From: Asticcacaulis currens
GTDB lineage: Bacteria > Pseudomonadota > Alphaproteobacteria > Caulobacterales > Caulobacteraceae
DNA: 64,000 nucleotides
Assembly (NCBI RefSeq): GCF_028550395.1
Contig: NZ_JAQQKW010000010.1
Span: 90,746 to 154,745 of the forward strand
Reading direction: 5' to 3'
Shown: positions 1 through 8,423 of the stretch, piece after piece
How positions within the stretch are numbered: the first letter of the stretch is position 1
Layout: the number at the start of each line of letters is the position of its first letter
Position numbers and translations under genes: made by a program
Notes under the pieces: generated by a model
Told to the model about the DNA's origin: nothing
The model's database searches: none
What the model saw: only the letters and a program-made list of their open reading frames with translations

Positions 1-791
1 CCGAGCGGGGCACGTCCCAGAGCGTAATTCAATCGTTGATAAGTGATCTTGTAGCGCGTCTCGCCGTCTTCCTGCACCGCTTTTTTGCGAACCGGAGACA
101 GCAGGGCCAACTGCGCAAAAACGCTGTTGGGCGACTGAAAGCTGGGGTTGATGTCCCAGCGCGGATGCGACGGCATGGGGCCGGCGGCCCATTTGGGCGC
201 GACGACCAGCACCACCTTGCCGACAGGATAATAGAGCAGGCGGTCAGACTTTTCAGCGCTCGGGGTCGGCCAGATGTCGTCACGCTTTTTCGCCTGATCC
301 TCGGCCTGAAACGACGTCGATGAAGCCTCCTGAGCGGCGCGCGATGCGGAGGCTTCCGCCTGCGCCTGTTTGGCCTTTGCCTGCATATCCGCGCTGGTCA
401 TTGACGCCGAAGCGGTCGCTTGGGCACTGGAAGAGGCGCTCTCCTCCGGTACGGGCTGTGGTTCGGTATATTCCGGATCGTCATTGAACAGGGCGCCGTC
501 ACCATCCAGAGTCACGATGACCAGATCGCTGATCCTCTGCGGCCCCGAGGCTTGCCTTGTAAGAGACGTCTTGTAATCCGACGCCTCAAGTACGTCGCGC
601 AAACCCTTGAAACCCTGCGCCGAATAGCCGGTGACATTGGCCGCCTGACCGCGCCCCGGCGGTTCCAGATGCGGCGTGATCAGCACCAGCCCGACCATCA
701 GGAACAGGCCCGCAATCAGCACGCCGACAATGATGGGCAGAAACTGAGTGGCGGGCGGCAGGCCGTTTTTCAGAAAGGGCAGACGCCTCAT
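1..791 (-). CDS. DUF4350 domain-containing membrane protein (partial, C-terminus outside window)
   Basis: The frame opens with ATG at 791 and runs off the left edge, with 263 codons visible. One hydrophobic segment lies near residues 17-38. It is followed by a soluble region containing NVTGYSAQGFKGLRDVLEAS and ISDLVIVTLDGDG, which resembles the start of DUF4350 domains (GATase-like fold, no known reaction). A low-complexity Ala/Ser/Gln stretch sits around residues 110-140. The ATG overlaps the TGA of the DUF4129 gene as ATGA, so the two are translationally coupled. In related genomes this pair commonly sits with MoxR ATPase and DUF58 genes, which I expect just outside the window. The family call is moderately sure; the function is unknown. 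Confidence 0.7.
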   Translation of the reverse strand, partial: MRRLPFLKNGLPPATQFLPIIVGVLIAGLFLMVGLVLITPHLEPPGRGQAANVTGYSAQGFKGLRDVLEASDYKTSLTRQASGPQRISDLVIVTLDGDGALFNDDPEYTEPQPVPEESASSSAQATASASMTSADMQAKAKQAQAEASASRAAQEASSTSFQAEDQAKKRDDIWPTPSAEKSDRLLYYPVGKVVLVVAPKWAAGPMPSHPRWDINPSFQSPNSVFAQLALLSPVRKKAVQEDGETRYKITYQRLNYALGRAPL

Positions 792-1537
792 TGCGGCCTC
801 TTCGGCAGATGCTCGGAGGCGACGAAATCGACATAGGCCTTGCGGCAGGCCTCAAAGCCTTCGCGCCCGACGGGGATACCGGCAAAGAAGCTCTTTTCAG
901 CCCAGCGGGTGATTTCGGCATAGGCCGGGCGGGCGTCTTCAGGCAGCAGGGGATGTTTGCCGATGTCGCGCGCCGAATAGTGCTTGCGCACCAGATCCGG
1001 GCGATAGGCGTTGAGGTCGGCAACGGAGCGCTTGAGCAACAGGTGCACGGCTTCGTCATAGGCCCCCTTCTGCGCTAGGGCGTCGATTTCCTCGATCAGG
1101 GCGGCGGCGGCTTCGGCAGTCGGTCGCCACGGCGCATCGGCCTTCAGACTGTCGCGCTGAAACAGGCGTTCGACCTTGCCGCTGATGAAGGCGCGCACCA
1201 AGGGCGACAGCAGCAGGATAACCAGCGCGAACAACAGCAGGTAGAGAAGCCACGGCAGGATGGGCGCGATGGGCTCCAGCAAATCGCCAAAAACCTTGCT
1301 GACCTTGCCCAGCCATTCCAGAAAGGCTTTCAGCCAGCCAATATCGGCTTCCTTGGGCGGCGGGGTGTTGGAAAACTGCGTTTGCAGCAGGCTGTTTGCG
1401 TTGACCTTACGGATCAGGGCTTCAGCGGAGGAGACATCGGCCGCCGTCACGCTGTTCGGCGAGGTCTGCGCCACGGGTGACACCGCGCTGGCCGCTGCTG
1501 ACGCAGAGGCTTCGGTCGTGATGGCCGTCGCGCGCAT
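788..1537 (-). CDS. DUF4129 domain-containing membrane protein
   Basis: A protein of about 249 residues with an N-terminal Ala/Ser-rich region, one strong membrane segment (ILPWLLYLLLFALVILLL, around residues 88-105) and a C-terminal cytoplasmic part. That part carries the DUF4129 pattern: a helix bundle with AAAALIEEIDALAQKGAYDE, then HLLLKRSVADLNAYRP. I chose the ATG at 1537, which has GGGGGAAGAG upstream; a further in-frame ATG lies at 1573. No clear signal peptide is visible. It overlaps the DUF4350 gene by 4 bases (ATGA). DUF4129 proteins usually accompany MoxR/DUF58 genes; their exact role is not established. Confidence 0.7.
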   Translation of the reverse strand: MRATAITTEASASAAASAVSPVAQTSPNSVTAADVSSAEALIRKVNANSLLQTQFSNTPPPKEADIGWLKAFLEWLGKVSKVFGDLLEPIAPILPWLLYLLLFALVILLLSPLVRAFISGKVERLFQRDSLKADAPWRPTAEAAAALIEEIDALAQKGAYDEAVHLLLKRSVADLNAYRPDLVRKHYSARDIGKHPLLPEDARPAYAEITRWAEKSFFAGIPVGREGFEACRKAYVDFVASEHLPKRPQ

Positions 1538-1680
1538 TAGAACCGCTCTTCCCCCATGGTTTCCGCCGACCATAGAGGGTAAATCCGCACGGGGTCAACC
1601 CGCTTCGCCTCCCGCGTTCCGGGGAGCCCGGGCAAAACGCAGGGCGGAACGCGTCCATCAGACATCGTTCCGCTCTAACC

Positions 1681-3987
1681 TCAGAAACCGCCGCCGGGTC
1701 CGCCGCCCCAGTTGCCGCCCCCGCGGCCACCCGGTCGCGCCCCGCCGTCGCGGTTGCCGCCGCCGATGCCGAACGGATTGAATTGCAGGCCGATCATGAA
1801 GGTCGTCCCGCCCTGATCGCGCTCGGACACCGACTTGACCGTATCGGTATCGATGAGGGTGCGCTGCTTACCCTGATTTTGCACGCTGGCCGTCAGGTTC
1901 AGCTTGTTGCTGATCTTGCGGCTGTAACTGGCATTCCAGCGGTAGGACGGATCATTGTAGCCCTGCCCGGTCAGTTGCCTGCCCTGCGCATTGAGATTGA
2001 GCTGGAAACGGTCGTTCGCCGTGGCGCGATACCCGAGGCGCAGCCGACCCGACACCGAGTCGCCCTTATTGATCGTGGTGAGGGTCGAATTGACCGGCGG
2101 ACGTTCTTCCTGACGATAGGTGGCCTGAAGATTGACGTCCCACTTTGTCCCTATCCGGCCATTATACATCAGCTCAACGCCGTTCTCCTTGCCCTCGCCG
2201 CCGTTTTCACGGCGCGTCAGCAGGACGGTATTGTTGTCGATATAGAGGCTGCGTTCGACAAACAGATCCTCGCTCTTGCGATAGAAGTAGGTCGCCGTGA
2301 AGGTCAGGTTGCGGGCCCGGTCATTGAACTCATAGCGCAGTTCATTGGAATGGGTTTCCGACGGTTTCAGATCGGCATTGCCCGACCGCGCATTCCGCTC
2401 ATCATAATAGACGATATAGGGGTTGAGATCGTTGATGTTCGGACGGTTGATGCGGTGGCTGTAGTTGAAGCGCAGCTTGGAACGCGCGGTCAGCATGTAC
2501 TGCACCGCCAGGCTGGGGTGATAGTTGGTGTAGCTTTTGTTGAGATAGGTGCTGGTGGTCTTCTGATTGAGCGTGACCTGCGTGTTTTCGGCGCGCAGAC
2601 CCGTCAGTACCGTCCACTTGTCGCCGATAGCCCGCTGATAGGTCACATAGGCTTCGGCCTGATCCTGATCCTGACCGAAGGTGTTGCTGCGCCGCGCATC
2701 TATCGTCTGCGCGCCGCTCGACAGATCAATATTATACTGGGCGTTGTCGGCTTCGGAATGGCTGGAACTCAGCTCAAAGCCGGTCGCAAAGGTGCCACCC
2801 AGAAGATTACGGTTATAGTCGGCGCTCAGGGCCAGGGTGTCCTGCGAACTGACGCCATTACGCAGGGTGCGGCGGTCCTGCGCCGGATTGACATAGCTAT
2901 AGTCGGACAGGGTGCGGCTGGTGTTTTCGCTCGACGACAGGCGCACATCGGCCTTGAACGTTTCCCCGTCCTGATCGCCCTGATGGTTGAAATTGAACTG
3001 GAGCCCGCCCTGATCCTGCGCATTACGGGCATCGTCACGGCGATCATAGCTGTTGGTCTGGACGCCGAGGGGGCTGATATCGACGTTGGACTGCAACGTC
3101 TCGTTCTCCCGCTGGTTCTTGCTGGCGTTGAATTGCAGGCTGAGCGTATCCCTGTCCGTCGCATTGATCGTCACGGCCCCTCTCATGCCCCCCGTGTCCG
3201 TCGTCTGACGCGACGTGTTGGCCGTATTATAGACAGAGGTGCCCGTGGGCGAAATGCGTTGGCGCGAACTGGTGCCGGAGGTGTCGCGCACATCGTGATT
3301 GACGGACACGCCGCCGTTGAACATCACCTTGCCCTTGCCGTAGCTGCCGTTGGCCCCGAACTGGTAGCGGCCTTCGCTGCCGGCGCTGACGCGCAGCCCA
3401 AGGGTCGGACGGAGCGAGCGGTTACGTTTCATCACGATGTTGATTATACCGGCCCCGCCTTCACCGCCGAACTGTGCCGACGGGCTGGTCATGACTTCGA
3501 TAGAGTCGATATCGTCGGCGGGCAGGGATTGCAGGCTAAGCGCCCGGAAATCGCCCTGCATCATGGTCGAGGGCTTACCGTCGATCAGGATTTGCACGCC
3601 GGAATTGCCACGCAGGGTGACATTGCCGTCGGGATCGACATTGACGCCCGGCGCCTTGTTCAGCGCGTCGGCCGCTGAGGATACCGGCGTATCGGGATCG
3701 GTTTTCGGGTCATACACATCGCGGTCGATCTTGGTTATGGGGCGCGCGGCGGTGACGGTGACGGTTTCGATGGCCTCGCCTGAGCCCGTAGCGGGTACCT
3801 CCCCGGGATTGGTCGCGGGGCGGGTTTCATTGGGTTTAGGGGGGTTAGGGGGGACCGGGACCGTCTGAGCGGACGGCGGGCTGGGCGAGGTCGGGGGGAG
3901 TGTCTGGGCCAGAGCGGGCGTGCTTAGGACAAGACTCAAAGCACTGCTCGCCAGCAGAAAGGCGGCGTAAGGCGGGGGCATTTTCAT
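1681..3987 (-). CDS. TonB-dependent receptor, outer membrane beta-barrel family
   Basis: A 768-residue outer-membrane receptor. The start MKMPPPYAAFLLASS gives a normal signal peptide ending in TPALAQ; the in-frame extension up to 4122 has no such signal. A Pro-rich stretch (around residues 25-60) precedes the plug, which shows VTVTAARPITKIDRDVYD, ALNKAPGVNVDPDGNVTLRG and IEVMTSPSAQFGGEGGAGII. The rest is barrel strands with N/D/R-rich turns, of the kind covered by the outer-membrane beta-barrel families near CirA/FecA-like receptors. The last 30 or so residues are strongly Gly-rich (GGGNRDGG, GGRGGGNWGGG) and end in Phe. The substrate cannot be read from sequence, and no adjacent enzyme gene indicates it. 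Confidence 0.85.
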   Translation of the reverse strand: MKMPPPYAAFLLASSALSLVLSTPALAQTLPPTSPSPPSAQTVPVPPNPPKPNETRPATNPGEVPATGSGEAIETVTVTAARPITKIDRDVYDPKTDPDTPVSSAADALNKAPGVNVDPDGNVTLRGNSGVQILIDGKPSTMMQGDFRALSLQSLPADDIDSIEVMTSPSAQFGGEGGAGIINIVMKRNRSLRPTLGLRVSAGSEGRYQFGANGSYGKGKVMFNGGVSVNHDVRDTSGTSSRQRISPTGTSVYNTANTSRQTTDTGGMRGAVTINATDRDTLSLQFNASKNQRENETLQSNVDISPLGVQTNSYDRRDDARNAQDQGGLQFNFNHQGDQDGETFKADVRLSSSENTSRTLSDYSYVNPAQDRRTLRNGVSSQDTLALSADYNRNLLGGTFATGFELSSSHSEADNAQYNIDLSSGAQTIDARRSNTFGQDQDQAEAYVTYQRAIGDKWTVLTGLRAENTQVTLNQKTTSTYLNKSYTNYHPSLAVQYMLTARSKLRFNYSHRINRPNINDLNPYIVYYDERNARSGNADLKPSETHSNELRYEFNDRARNLTFTATYFYRKSEDLFVERSLYIDNNTVLLTRRENGGEGKENGVELMYNGRIGTKWDVNLQATYRQEERPPVNSTLTTINKGDSVSGRLRLGYRATANDRFQLNLNAQGRQLTGQGYNDPSYRWNASYSRKISNKLNLTASVQNQGKQRTLIDTDTVKSVSERDQGGTTFMIGLQFNPFGIGGGNRDGGARPGGRGGGNWGGGPGGGF

Positions 3988-4342
3988 TTGTGGAATTTCT
4001 TTGTCTTTATTTGCACAAAAGGAGGCAACCCGTGCGGGTTGCGCTGCCTTGTGATACGCGCCTATGGGGGAAAGCCGTCGCCCACCCGCCCTTTTGTCTG
4101 TGAACACAAGCGACTGTAACAAAAATACTACAATTAGGACAGCCGCTCTTGCCGAACGCGCGCGCCGGATCGCAAACTATCCGCAACTAAAGTTCACAGT
4201 ATAAACAGATTTAACACTTGCCTGCGCGGTTTAAAAATTATGGTTAATCAAAGGTCAACGCCAGAGATAAGATCAACACCGCGCGACATTTGCAAAATAC
4301 TAACACATTCCGCGCACTATGGGCTGGCCGAGGTATTGCATC
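3988..4342. other. Divergent intergenic region between TonB receptor and EAL gene
   Basis: About 355 bases separate two divergent genes, so both promoters should lie here. The part from 4123 to 4318 is AT-rich, with repeated TTAA and GGTTAA words. No TTAA-N7-TTAA pair was found: the closest two TTAA words near 4230-4247 are 9 apart. I see no convincing -35/-10 pair, RNA gene or conserved ORF. Confidence 0.4.
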
Positions 4343-6664
4343 ATGACGTCACCCAACACCCCGACTTCCTTCAGGGATCGCTTGCGTAAATCAGTCGCGC
4401 TTCTGGTGCTGCTGGCTGTGTCCGCTGTGCTGACCCTTATTGAACTGGGCCATCCGCTGGAACTGTTTTTGCGGGCCGCCCGTAATTCCTTTCAGAAAAT
4501 GCCGGTTAGCGGCGAAATGGTCGTCGTGGGTGTGGACGATGCCGCCCTGGCTTCGCTGGGCCCGTGGCCGTGGAAGCACGCCCATATGGCCGGCCTGACC
4601 GAGCGTCTGTTTGCCGATGGGGCCCGCCGCGTTTTTATAATGACCCCGTTGACCGATCAGGGCGACAGCCGCAACCGTCTGCTGGCTGACACCTTTGCTC
4701 GCCATCCGGGCCGCGTCTTCGTCAGCGCCAAGGCCGATTACCGTCTGGGGCCGAAGCGCGTGACCTATATCCTGCCGCCGGAAGTTATCCGTAACGAGGC
4801 GCAGACCGTATCTCTGGCGCGCTATGTGGCCTTCTGGGGCGGTTTGTCCAAGGTCCCTTACAAAACCGAAATCGGAGGTCAGGCCCTCGATTCCGCGGAA
4901 TCCGTTTTGTCGGGTGTCTATGGCAATACGAAGGAAACCTTCTCGATCAACTATGCCTATGACAGCAGCACCGTGGCCTATGCCAGCGCTGCGGACGTGA
5001 TTACGGGCAAGGCGAAGGCCAACCTTTTCCGCGGCAAGGATGTGATAATCGGCTTCAATGACCCGAGCCTTGGCGATCAACTGCGCGTTCTCGGTCAGGG
5101 ACATAAGTCTCCCACAGCGACCGTTGTCGTGCTGGCCGCCGAAACGCTCAAACATGGCCGCCCGCTGCAACTGGGCTGGCTGCCAGGGTGGCTGTTTGCG
5201 GCCGGGATCGCGGCCTGGCTGCTCAATCCGCGCATGAAGCGCGGCAAGCGGCTGGTGATGCTGGGCGCCGTGGCCGTTCTGCTGATCGTGCCGGGCGTAC
5301 TGGAACGCTTTAACATCTTCACGGATATTATGGGCGGGATGACCCTGCTGTTCCTGACCGGCATCTATATTCTGTGGCGACGCTTCGGCGCTCAGGAAAA
5401 GAAGGGCGGCACCATCAATCCGGTGTCGGGCCTGTACACCCCCAATGCTATCCGCCACGAAGACCACCTTGATGGCCGCCAACTGGTCGCCGCGCGCATC
5501 CGCCGCTATGCCGAAATGGTCAGCGCCCTGCCGCCGGAAGCCGAACGCCTGCTGGTCAAGGAGATCGTGGCGCGCCTGGAACTGGGTGCAGGCGGGGCTC
5601 AGCTCTACCACGGCGATGACGGCAATTTCTTCTGGCTGTCGAACCTCTACGACCACGACCTGCTGATCGAACAGTTCACCGCCCTACACGTCATCTTTCG
5701 TAGCCCCATTCGCTTTGCCCGCAATTCCTTCGACGTCGATATCTCGTTTGGCGTCGATCGGGAATTCAACCTGCCCGTTTCCCACCGCCTGACCAGCGCC
5801 CTGGCCGCCGCCCACTCTGCGGAACAGGATGGCACGCGCTGGCGTCTGCACGATCCGTCGCAGATCAGCGAAAAGGAATGGAACCTGTCACTGCTGGGCG
5901 AACTGGACGACGCACTGGATGCCGGCAAGATCTGGGTGGCCTATCAGCCCAAGATGGACCTCTACAGCAAGGAACTGCTGGGGGCCGAGGCGCTGGTGCG
6001 CTGGACGCATGAAACGCGCGGCCCCGTCAGCCCGCTGGAGTTCGTCGAAATGGCTGAGCGCCACGGGCGCATCGACCGCCTGACGGATTTCGTGCTCAAT
6101 GATGCGCTGAAGGTGGCCAAGACCGTTCTGCTGACCCAGCCGGAGTTTCGCATCTCGGTCAATATTTCGCCCAGCCTCCTGACGTCGCGCGACATCATGG
6201 ACATGGTGAAGGCCGCGCTTGACCGGCATCAGGTGCCGCCGTCTTGCCTGATCCTCGAAGTGACCGAGACGCACGCCATCGCCCAGAACGAAACCCCCAG
6301 CCTGCTGATGGCGGAGTTCCGCGATATGGGCATCGGCCTGTCGATCGACGACTATGGCACCGGCCTGTCCACGCTGGAATATCTGCGCAAGATTCCGGCC
6401 ACCGAACTGAAGATCGACCGCCGCTTCACGCAGGACATCTGCGACAACAAGGCCGATCGCGCGGTGATGAAATCCACCATCCAACTGGCGCACGCGCTGG
6501 GCATGAAGGCTGTGGCCGAGGGCATCGAAACGCTCGAAGTCCTGTCGCTTCTGTCGCGCATGGGCTGCGATACGGGTCAGGGCTACTATATCGCCCGACC
6601 GATGGACGCCAAGGCGTTCCTGGCGCGCATGGCCGCCGAAGCCGAACAGCTCCGCCACGGCTAA
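4343..6664 (+). CDS. CHASE2-degenerate GGDEF-EAL cyclic-di-GMP phosphodiesterase
   Basis: A 773-residue membrane sensor enzyme predicted to hydrolyse c-di-GMP. The N-terminus has one membrane segment, then a CHASE2-type extracytoplasmic domain (around residues 45-270, with GEMVVVGVDDAAL and GPWPWKH). Two or three further membrane segments follow (around 275-345). The GGDEF-like domain (around 360-510) is degenerate: the signature position reads HGDDGNFFW, so cyclase activity is unlikely. The EAL domain (around 515-765) keeps the catalytic set: EAL at E549, NIS, EVTET, DDYGTG, KIDRRF, AEGIET and QGYYIARP. I start at the ATG at 4343, with CGAGG upstream, rather than at 4319. The gene stands alone, closed by a strong terminator. 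The ligand of CHASE2 is unknown. Confidence 0.88.
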   Translation: MTSPNTPTSFRDRLRKSVALLVLLAVSAVLTLIELGHPLELFLRAARNSFQKMPVSGEMVVVGVDDAALASLGPWPWKHAHMAGLTERLFADGARRVFIMTPLTDQGDSRNRLLADTFARHPGRVFVSAKADYRLGPKRVTYILPPEVIRNEAQTVSLARYVAFWGGLSKVPYKTEIGGQALDSAESVLSGVYGNTKETFSINYAYDSSTVAYASAADVITGKAKANLFRGKDVIIGFNDPSLGDQLRVLGQGHKSPTATVVVLAAETLKHGRPLQLGWLPGWLFAAGIAAWLLNPRMKRGKRLVMLGAVAVLLIVPGVLERFNIFTDIMGGMTLLFLTGIYILWRRFGAQEKKGGTINPVSGLYTPNAIRHEDHLDGRQLVAARIRRYAEMVSALPPEAERLLVKEIVARLELGAGGAQLYHGDDGNFFWLSNLYDHDLLIEQFTALHVIFRSPIRFARNSFDVDISFGVDREFNLPVSHRLTSALAAAHSAEQDGTRWRLHDPSQISEKEWNLSLLGELDDALDAGKIWVAYQPKMDLYSKELLGAEALVRWTHETRGPVSPLEFVEMAERHGRIDRLTDFVLNDALKVAKTVLLTQPEFRISVNISPSLLTSRDIMDMVKAALDRHQVPPSCLILEVTETHAIAQNETPSLLMAEFRDMGIGLSIDDYGTGLSTLEYLRKIPATELKIDRRFTQDICDNKADRAVMKSTIQLAHALGMKAVAEGIETLEVLSLLSRMGCDTGQGYYIARPMDAKAFLARMAAEAEQLRHG

Positions 6665-6685
6665 CCTTACCTAACGTAAATTTTC

Positions 6686-6719
6686 AAGACCCGCTGTGAC
6701 CTCGCAGCGGGTCTTTTTT
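6686..6719 (+). terminator. Rho-independent terminator of the EAL gene
   Basis: An 11-bp perfect stem (6686-6696 with 6705-6715, core GACCCGCTG/CAGCGGGTC) with an 8-base loop runs into six T residues. It lies 21 bases after the stop codon. Confidence 0.9.
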
Positions 6720-6977
6720 ACTTACGCCACACAGTCTTGGCATGGGTTTTGCAATGAAACGCGGGACATTAACCTTACTGGGTAGATATTACAGTCTGTG
6801 TGCACGCTTTCAAACCTCCACTTAACTTGATTTCCTTGGGAATTTCGTCCGTTGCGAGAAAAAACGGGTTAATCGCGCGTAAAAATTCTTGGTTAATGCT
6901 TGTAAAGGCGTTTAGAAAGTGTTAACCATGCGCTCACAGCGATAGGGCTGTTTTACCGTGATCGATTGAGGCATATC
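6720..6977 (+). promoter_or_regulatory. AT-rich intergenic region upstream of the Trp-rich mini-ORF
   Basis: This region of about 260 bases contains several GGTTAA/TTAACC words between about 6865 and 6930. One reads TTAA-N7-TAAA (TTAATCGCGCGTAAA), one base short of a CtrA consensus. A TTGTAA word followed 17 bases later by TAACCA is only a weak sigma70-like pair. It probably holds the promoter for the short transcript that ends at the 7030-7055 hairpin. No gene is recognised. Confidence 0.3.
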
Positions 6978-7010
6978 ATGTGGGATTGGCTGTTCGGATA
7001 CTGGCTCTAA
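6978..7010 (+). CDS. Candidate 10-residue Trp-rich micropeptide (MWDWLFGYWL)
   Basis: ATG at 6978 and TAA at 7010 enclose ten codons, MWDWLFGYWL, with Trp at positions 2, 4 and 9. GAGG lies 8 bases before the ATG, a good ribosome-binding site. A terminator hairpin starts 20 bases after the stop, so start signal, ORF and terminator make a compact unit. I do not recognise the peptide. It could be a small membrane-active peptide, a leader peptide, or a chance ORF inside a small RNA. Codon statistics mean nothing at this length; conservation in related genomes would be decisive. Confidence 0.4.
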   Translation: MWDWLFGYWL

Positions 7011-7029
7011 TACCAGTCTAAATACTTTC

Positions 7030-7055
7030 GAAAGGCCCCTTTTACGGGGCCTTTC
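7030..7055 (+). terminator. Terminator hairpin after the mini-ORF
   Basis: A perfect 10-bp stem, GAAAGGCCCC (7030-7039) with GGGGCCTTTC (7046-7055), and a 6-base loop. The T-rich 3' arm is followed by only two further T. It separates the short transcript from the cytochrome c gene. Confidence 0.75.
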
Positions 7056-7158
7056 TTGTGTCTGGACGTTGGCTCTGCTGACTGCAATTTCCATATTTAC
7101 GCGGGCGCAGGGCCTGCTAAAACGAACAGGCCCGTCCTCAAGCCCGCACAGGATCGCC

Positions 7159-7536
7159 ATGCTCCGGATTTTGAAATGCCTGACCCCGCTGGCCGGCGCT
7201 TTGCTGCTGGTATTGCCCCTCACCCCGGCGCAGGCGCAGGACGCCGTCGCGGGTAAACGGGCGTTTGGGGCCTGCATGTCCTGCCATTCGGTGAAACCGG
7301 GGGCGACGGGTATCGGTCCGTCTCTGGCCGGTATTGTCGGCAAAAAGGCCGGGACCAACGACCCGAAATTCAGCTATTCCGCGGCCATGAAGGGTGCCCC
7401 GGTGTGGAGCGAGGCGCAACTGGACGCTTTTCTGGCCGATCCGAAGGGCACTGTTCCCGGCAATACCATGGCCATGGCCCCGACCAGGGACGCCAAGAAG
7501 CGCGCCGACATTATCGCCTATCTCAAAGCCAATTAG
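7159..7536 (+). CDS. Small soluble class I cytochrome c
   Basis: A 125-residue periplasmic electron carrier. The ATG at 7159 has AGGA 8 bases upstream and opens a signal peptide (MLRILKCLTPLAGALLLV, ending AQAQ). The haem site CMSCH lies around residues 39-43. The distal Met ligand is probably within NTMAMAP near residue 105. Size and motifs fit the cytochrome c2/c550 group. Its stop overlaps, tail to tail by 4 bases, the stop of xdhC on the other strand. Being next to a Tat-exported molybdenum hydroxylase, it might accept that enzyme's electrons, but this is inference because the genes are convergent, not co-transcribed. Confidence 0.88.
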   Translation: MLRILKCLTPLAGALLLVLPLTPAQAQDAVAGKRAFGACMSCHSVKPGATGIGPSLAGIVGKKAGTNDPKFSYSAAMKGAPVWSEAQLDAFLADPKGTVPGNTMAMAPTRDAKKRADIIAYLKAN

Positions 7537-8423
7537 CCCCGCCACGCCCGGATCACATCCGCCAATATGGAGACGGCGATTTCCGGCGGCGTTTTCGCCC
7601 CGATATCGAGCCCGACCGGCCCTCGGATACGGTTGATCTGTGGCGCGTCAAAACCCAGGGCTTTGAGCGTTTCGATGCGCCGGGCATGGGTACGACGGCT
7701 GCCCAGCGCTCCGATATAGAAGGCTTCTGAACGCAAGGCCGTCGCCAGTATCTCCGGCTCATAGTCGTGGTCGTGGAACAGGCTGATGACGGCGGTGGCG
7801 GCGTCGATCAGACCCGTGAGGACGCTGCCGGACGCAGCGCTTAAGGGCCGGATGACCTCGGCCCGACTGCGTTGGCGCGTGGTGTCGTCGGGTGACACCA
7901 CCGCCGTGGCGAACTCACCCAGACCTGCCATCTGCGCCAGCACCGGCACAATCGGCCCCTGCCCCACAATCAGCACACGCGGTTGCGGCCGGTAGAGCCG
8001 CTCAAAGCCCCTGTCCCACACATAGACGGCCTCACGCCGCTGCTGGCGCGCCGTTCGCAACCGCGCGAGGACCGCATCGCTCAGGGTCACATCGAAGCTA
8101 ACCGTGATCCCCGACCCACACGGCAAAACGATGTCACGAAAGCGCGAGCCTTCGCCGTAGCGTTCCAGATGATTGCGGCCGCGGGCGATGGCGCTCAGCG
8201 CGTCACGCACCAGAGCCTGTTCGGCGCAGCCGCCGGTAATGGCCCCAACCGCACGCCCGTCTTCGGCCACGGCCATCTGGCTGCCCAGAGGTCGGGGCGA
8301 CGCGCCGTCGATGGCCACCAGCGTCAGAAGCGCCGTCTTCAGCCCTTCGCTTCGCCAGCGCCACAGATCGTCGAGCACGTAGTCGGCATAGGCCGGGACC
8401 GCGATGTCGAAAACCTCGCTCAC
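7533..8423 (-). CDS. xdhC: XdhC/CoxI family molybdenum-enzyme maturation protein
   Basis: About 296 residues. The N-terminal XdhC/CoxI domain has DGASPRPLGSQMAV and ITGGCAEQALV; the C-terminal Rossmann domain has RVLIVGQGPIVPVLAQMAG and YIGALGSRRTHARR. Family members bind and sulfurate the molybdenum cofactor and insert it into xanthine-dehydrogenase-type enzymes. The start is a GTG at 8423 that overlaps the TGA of the catalytic-subunit gene (GTGA). A longer reading of the same frame extends antisense-like sequence upstream and is not credible. It is last in the four-gene Mo hydroxylase cluster, consistent with dedicated maturation of that enzyme. Confidence 0.88.
   Translation of the reverse strand: MSEVFDIAVPAYADYVLDDLWRWRSEGLKTALLTLVAIDGASPRPLGSQMAVAEDGRAVGAITGGCAEQALVRDALSAIARGRNHLERYGEGSRFRDIVLPCGSGITVSFDVTLSDAVLARLRTARQQRREAVYVWDRGFERLYRPQPRVLIVGQGPIVPVLAQMAGLGEFATAVVSPDDTTRQRSRAEVIRPLSAASGSVLTGLIDAATAVISLFHDHDYEPEILATALRSEAFYIGALGSRRTHARRIETLKALGFDAPQINRIRGPVGLDIGAKTPPEIAVSILADVIRAWRG

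Noticed and set aside
4228..4250. CtrA box before the EAL gene
   Set aside because: The two TTAA words are 9 bases apart, not 7.
6868..6882. CtrA box before the mini-ORF (TTAA-N7-TAAA)
   Set aside because: One core base differs, and AT-rich DNA gives such near-matches by chance. Kept only as a note.
6978..7055. Tryptophan attenuator
   Set aside because: Three Trp codons precede a terminator, but the next gene is a cytochrome c, not a trp gene, and no alternative antiterminator pairing is evident.
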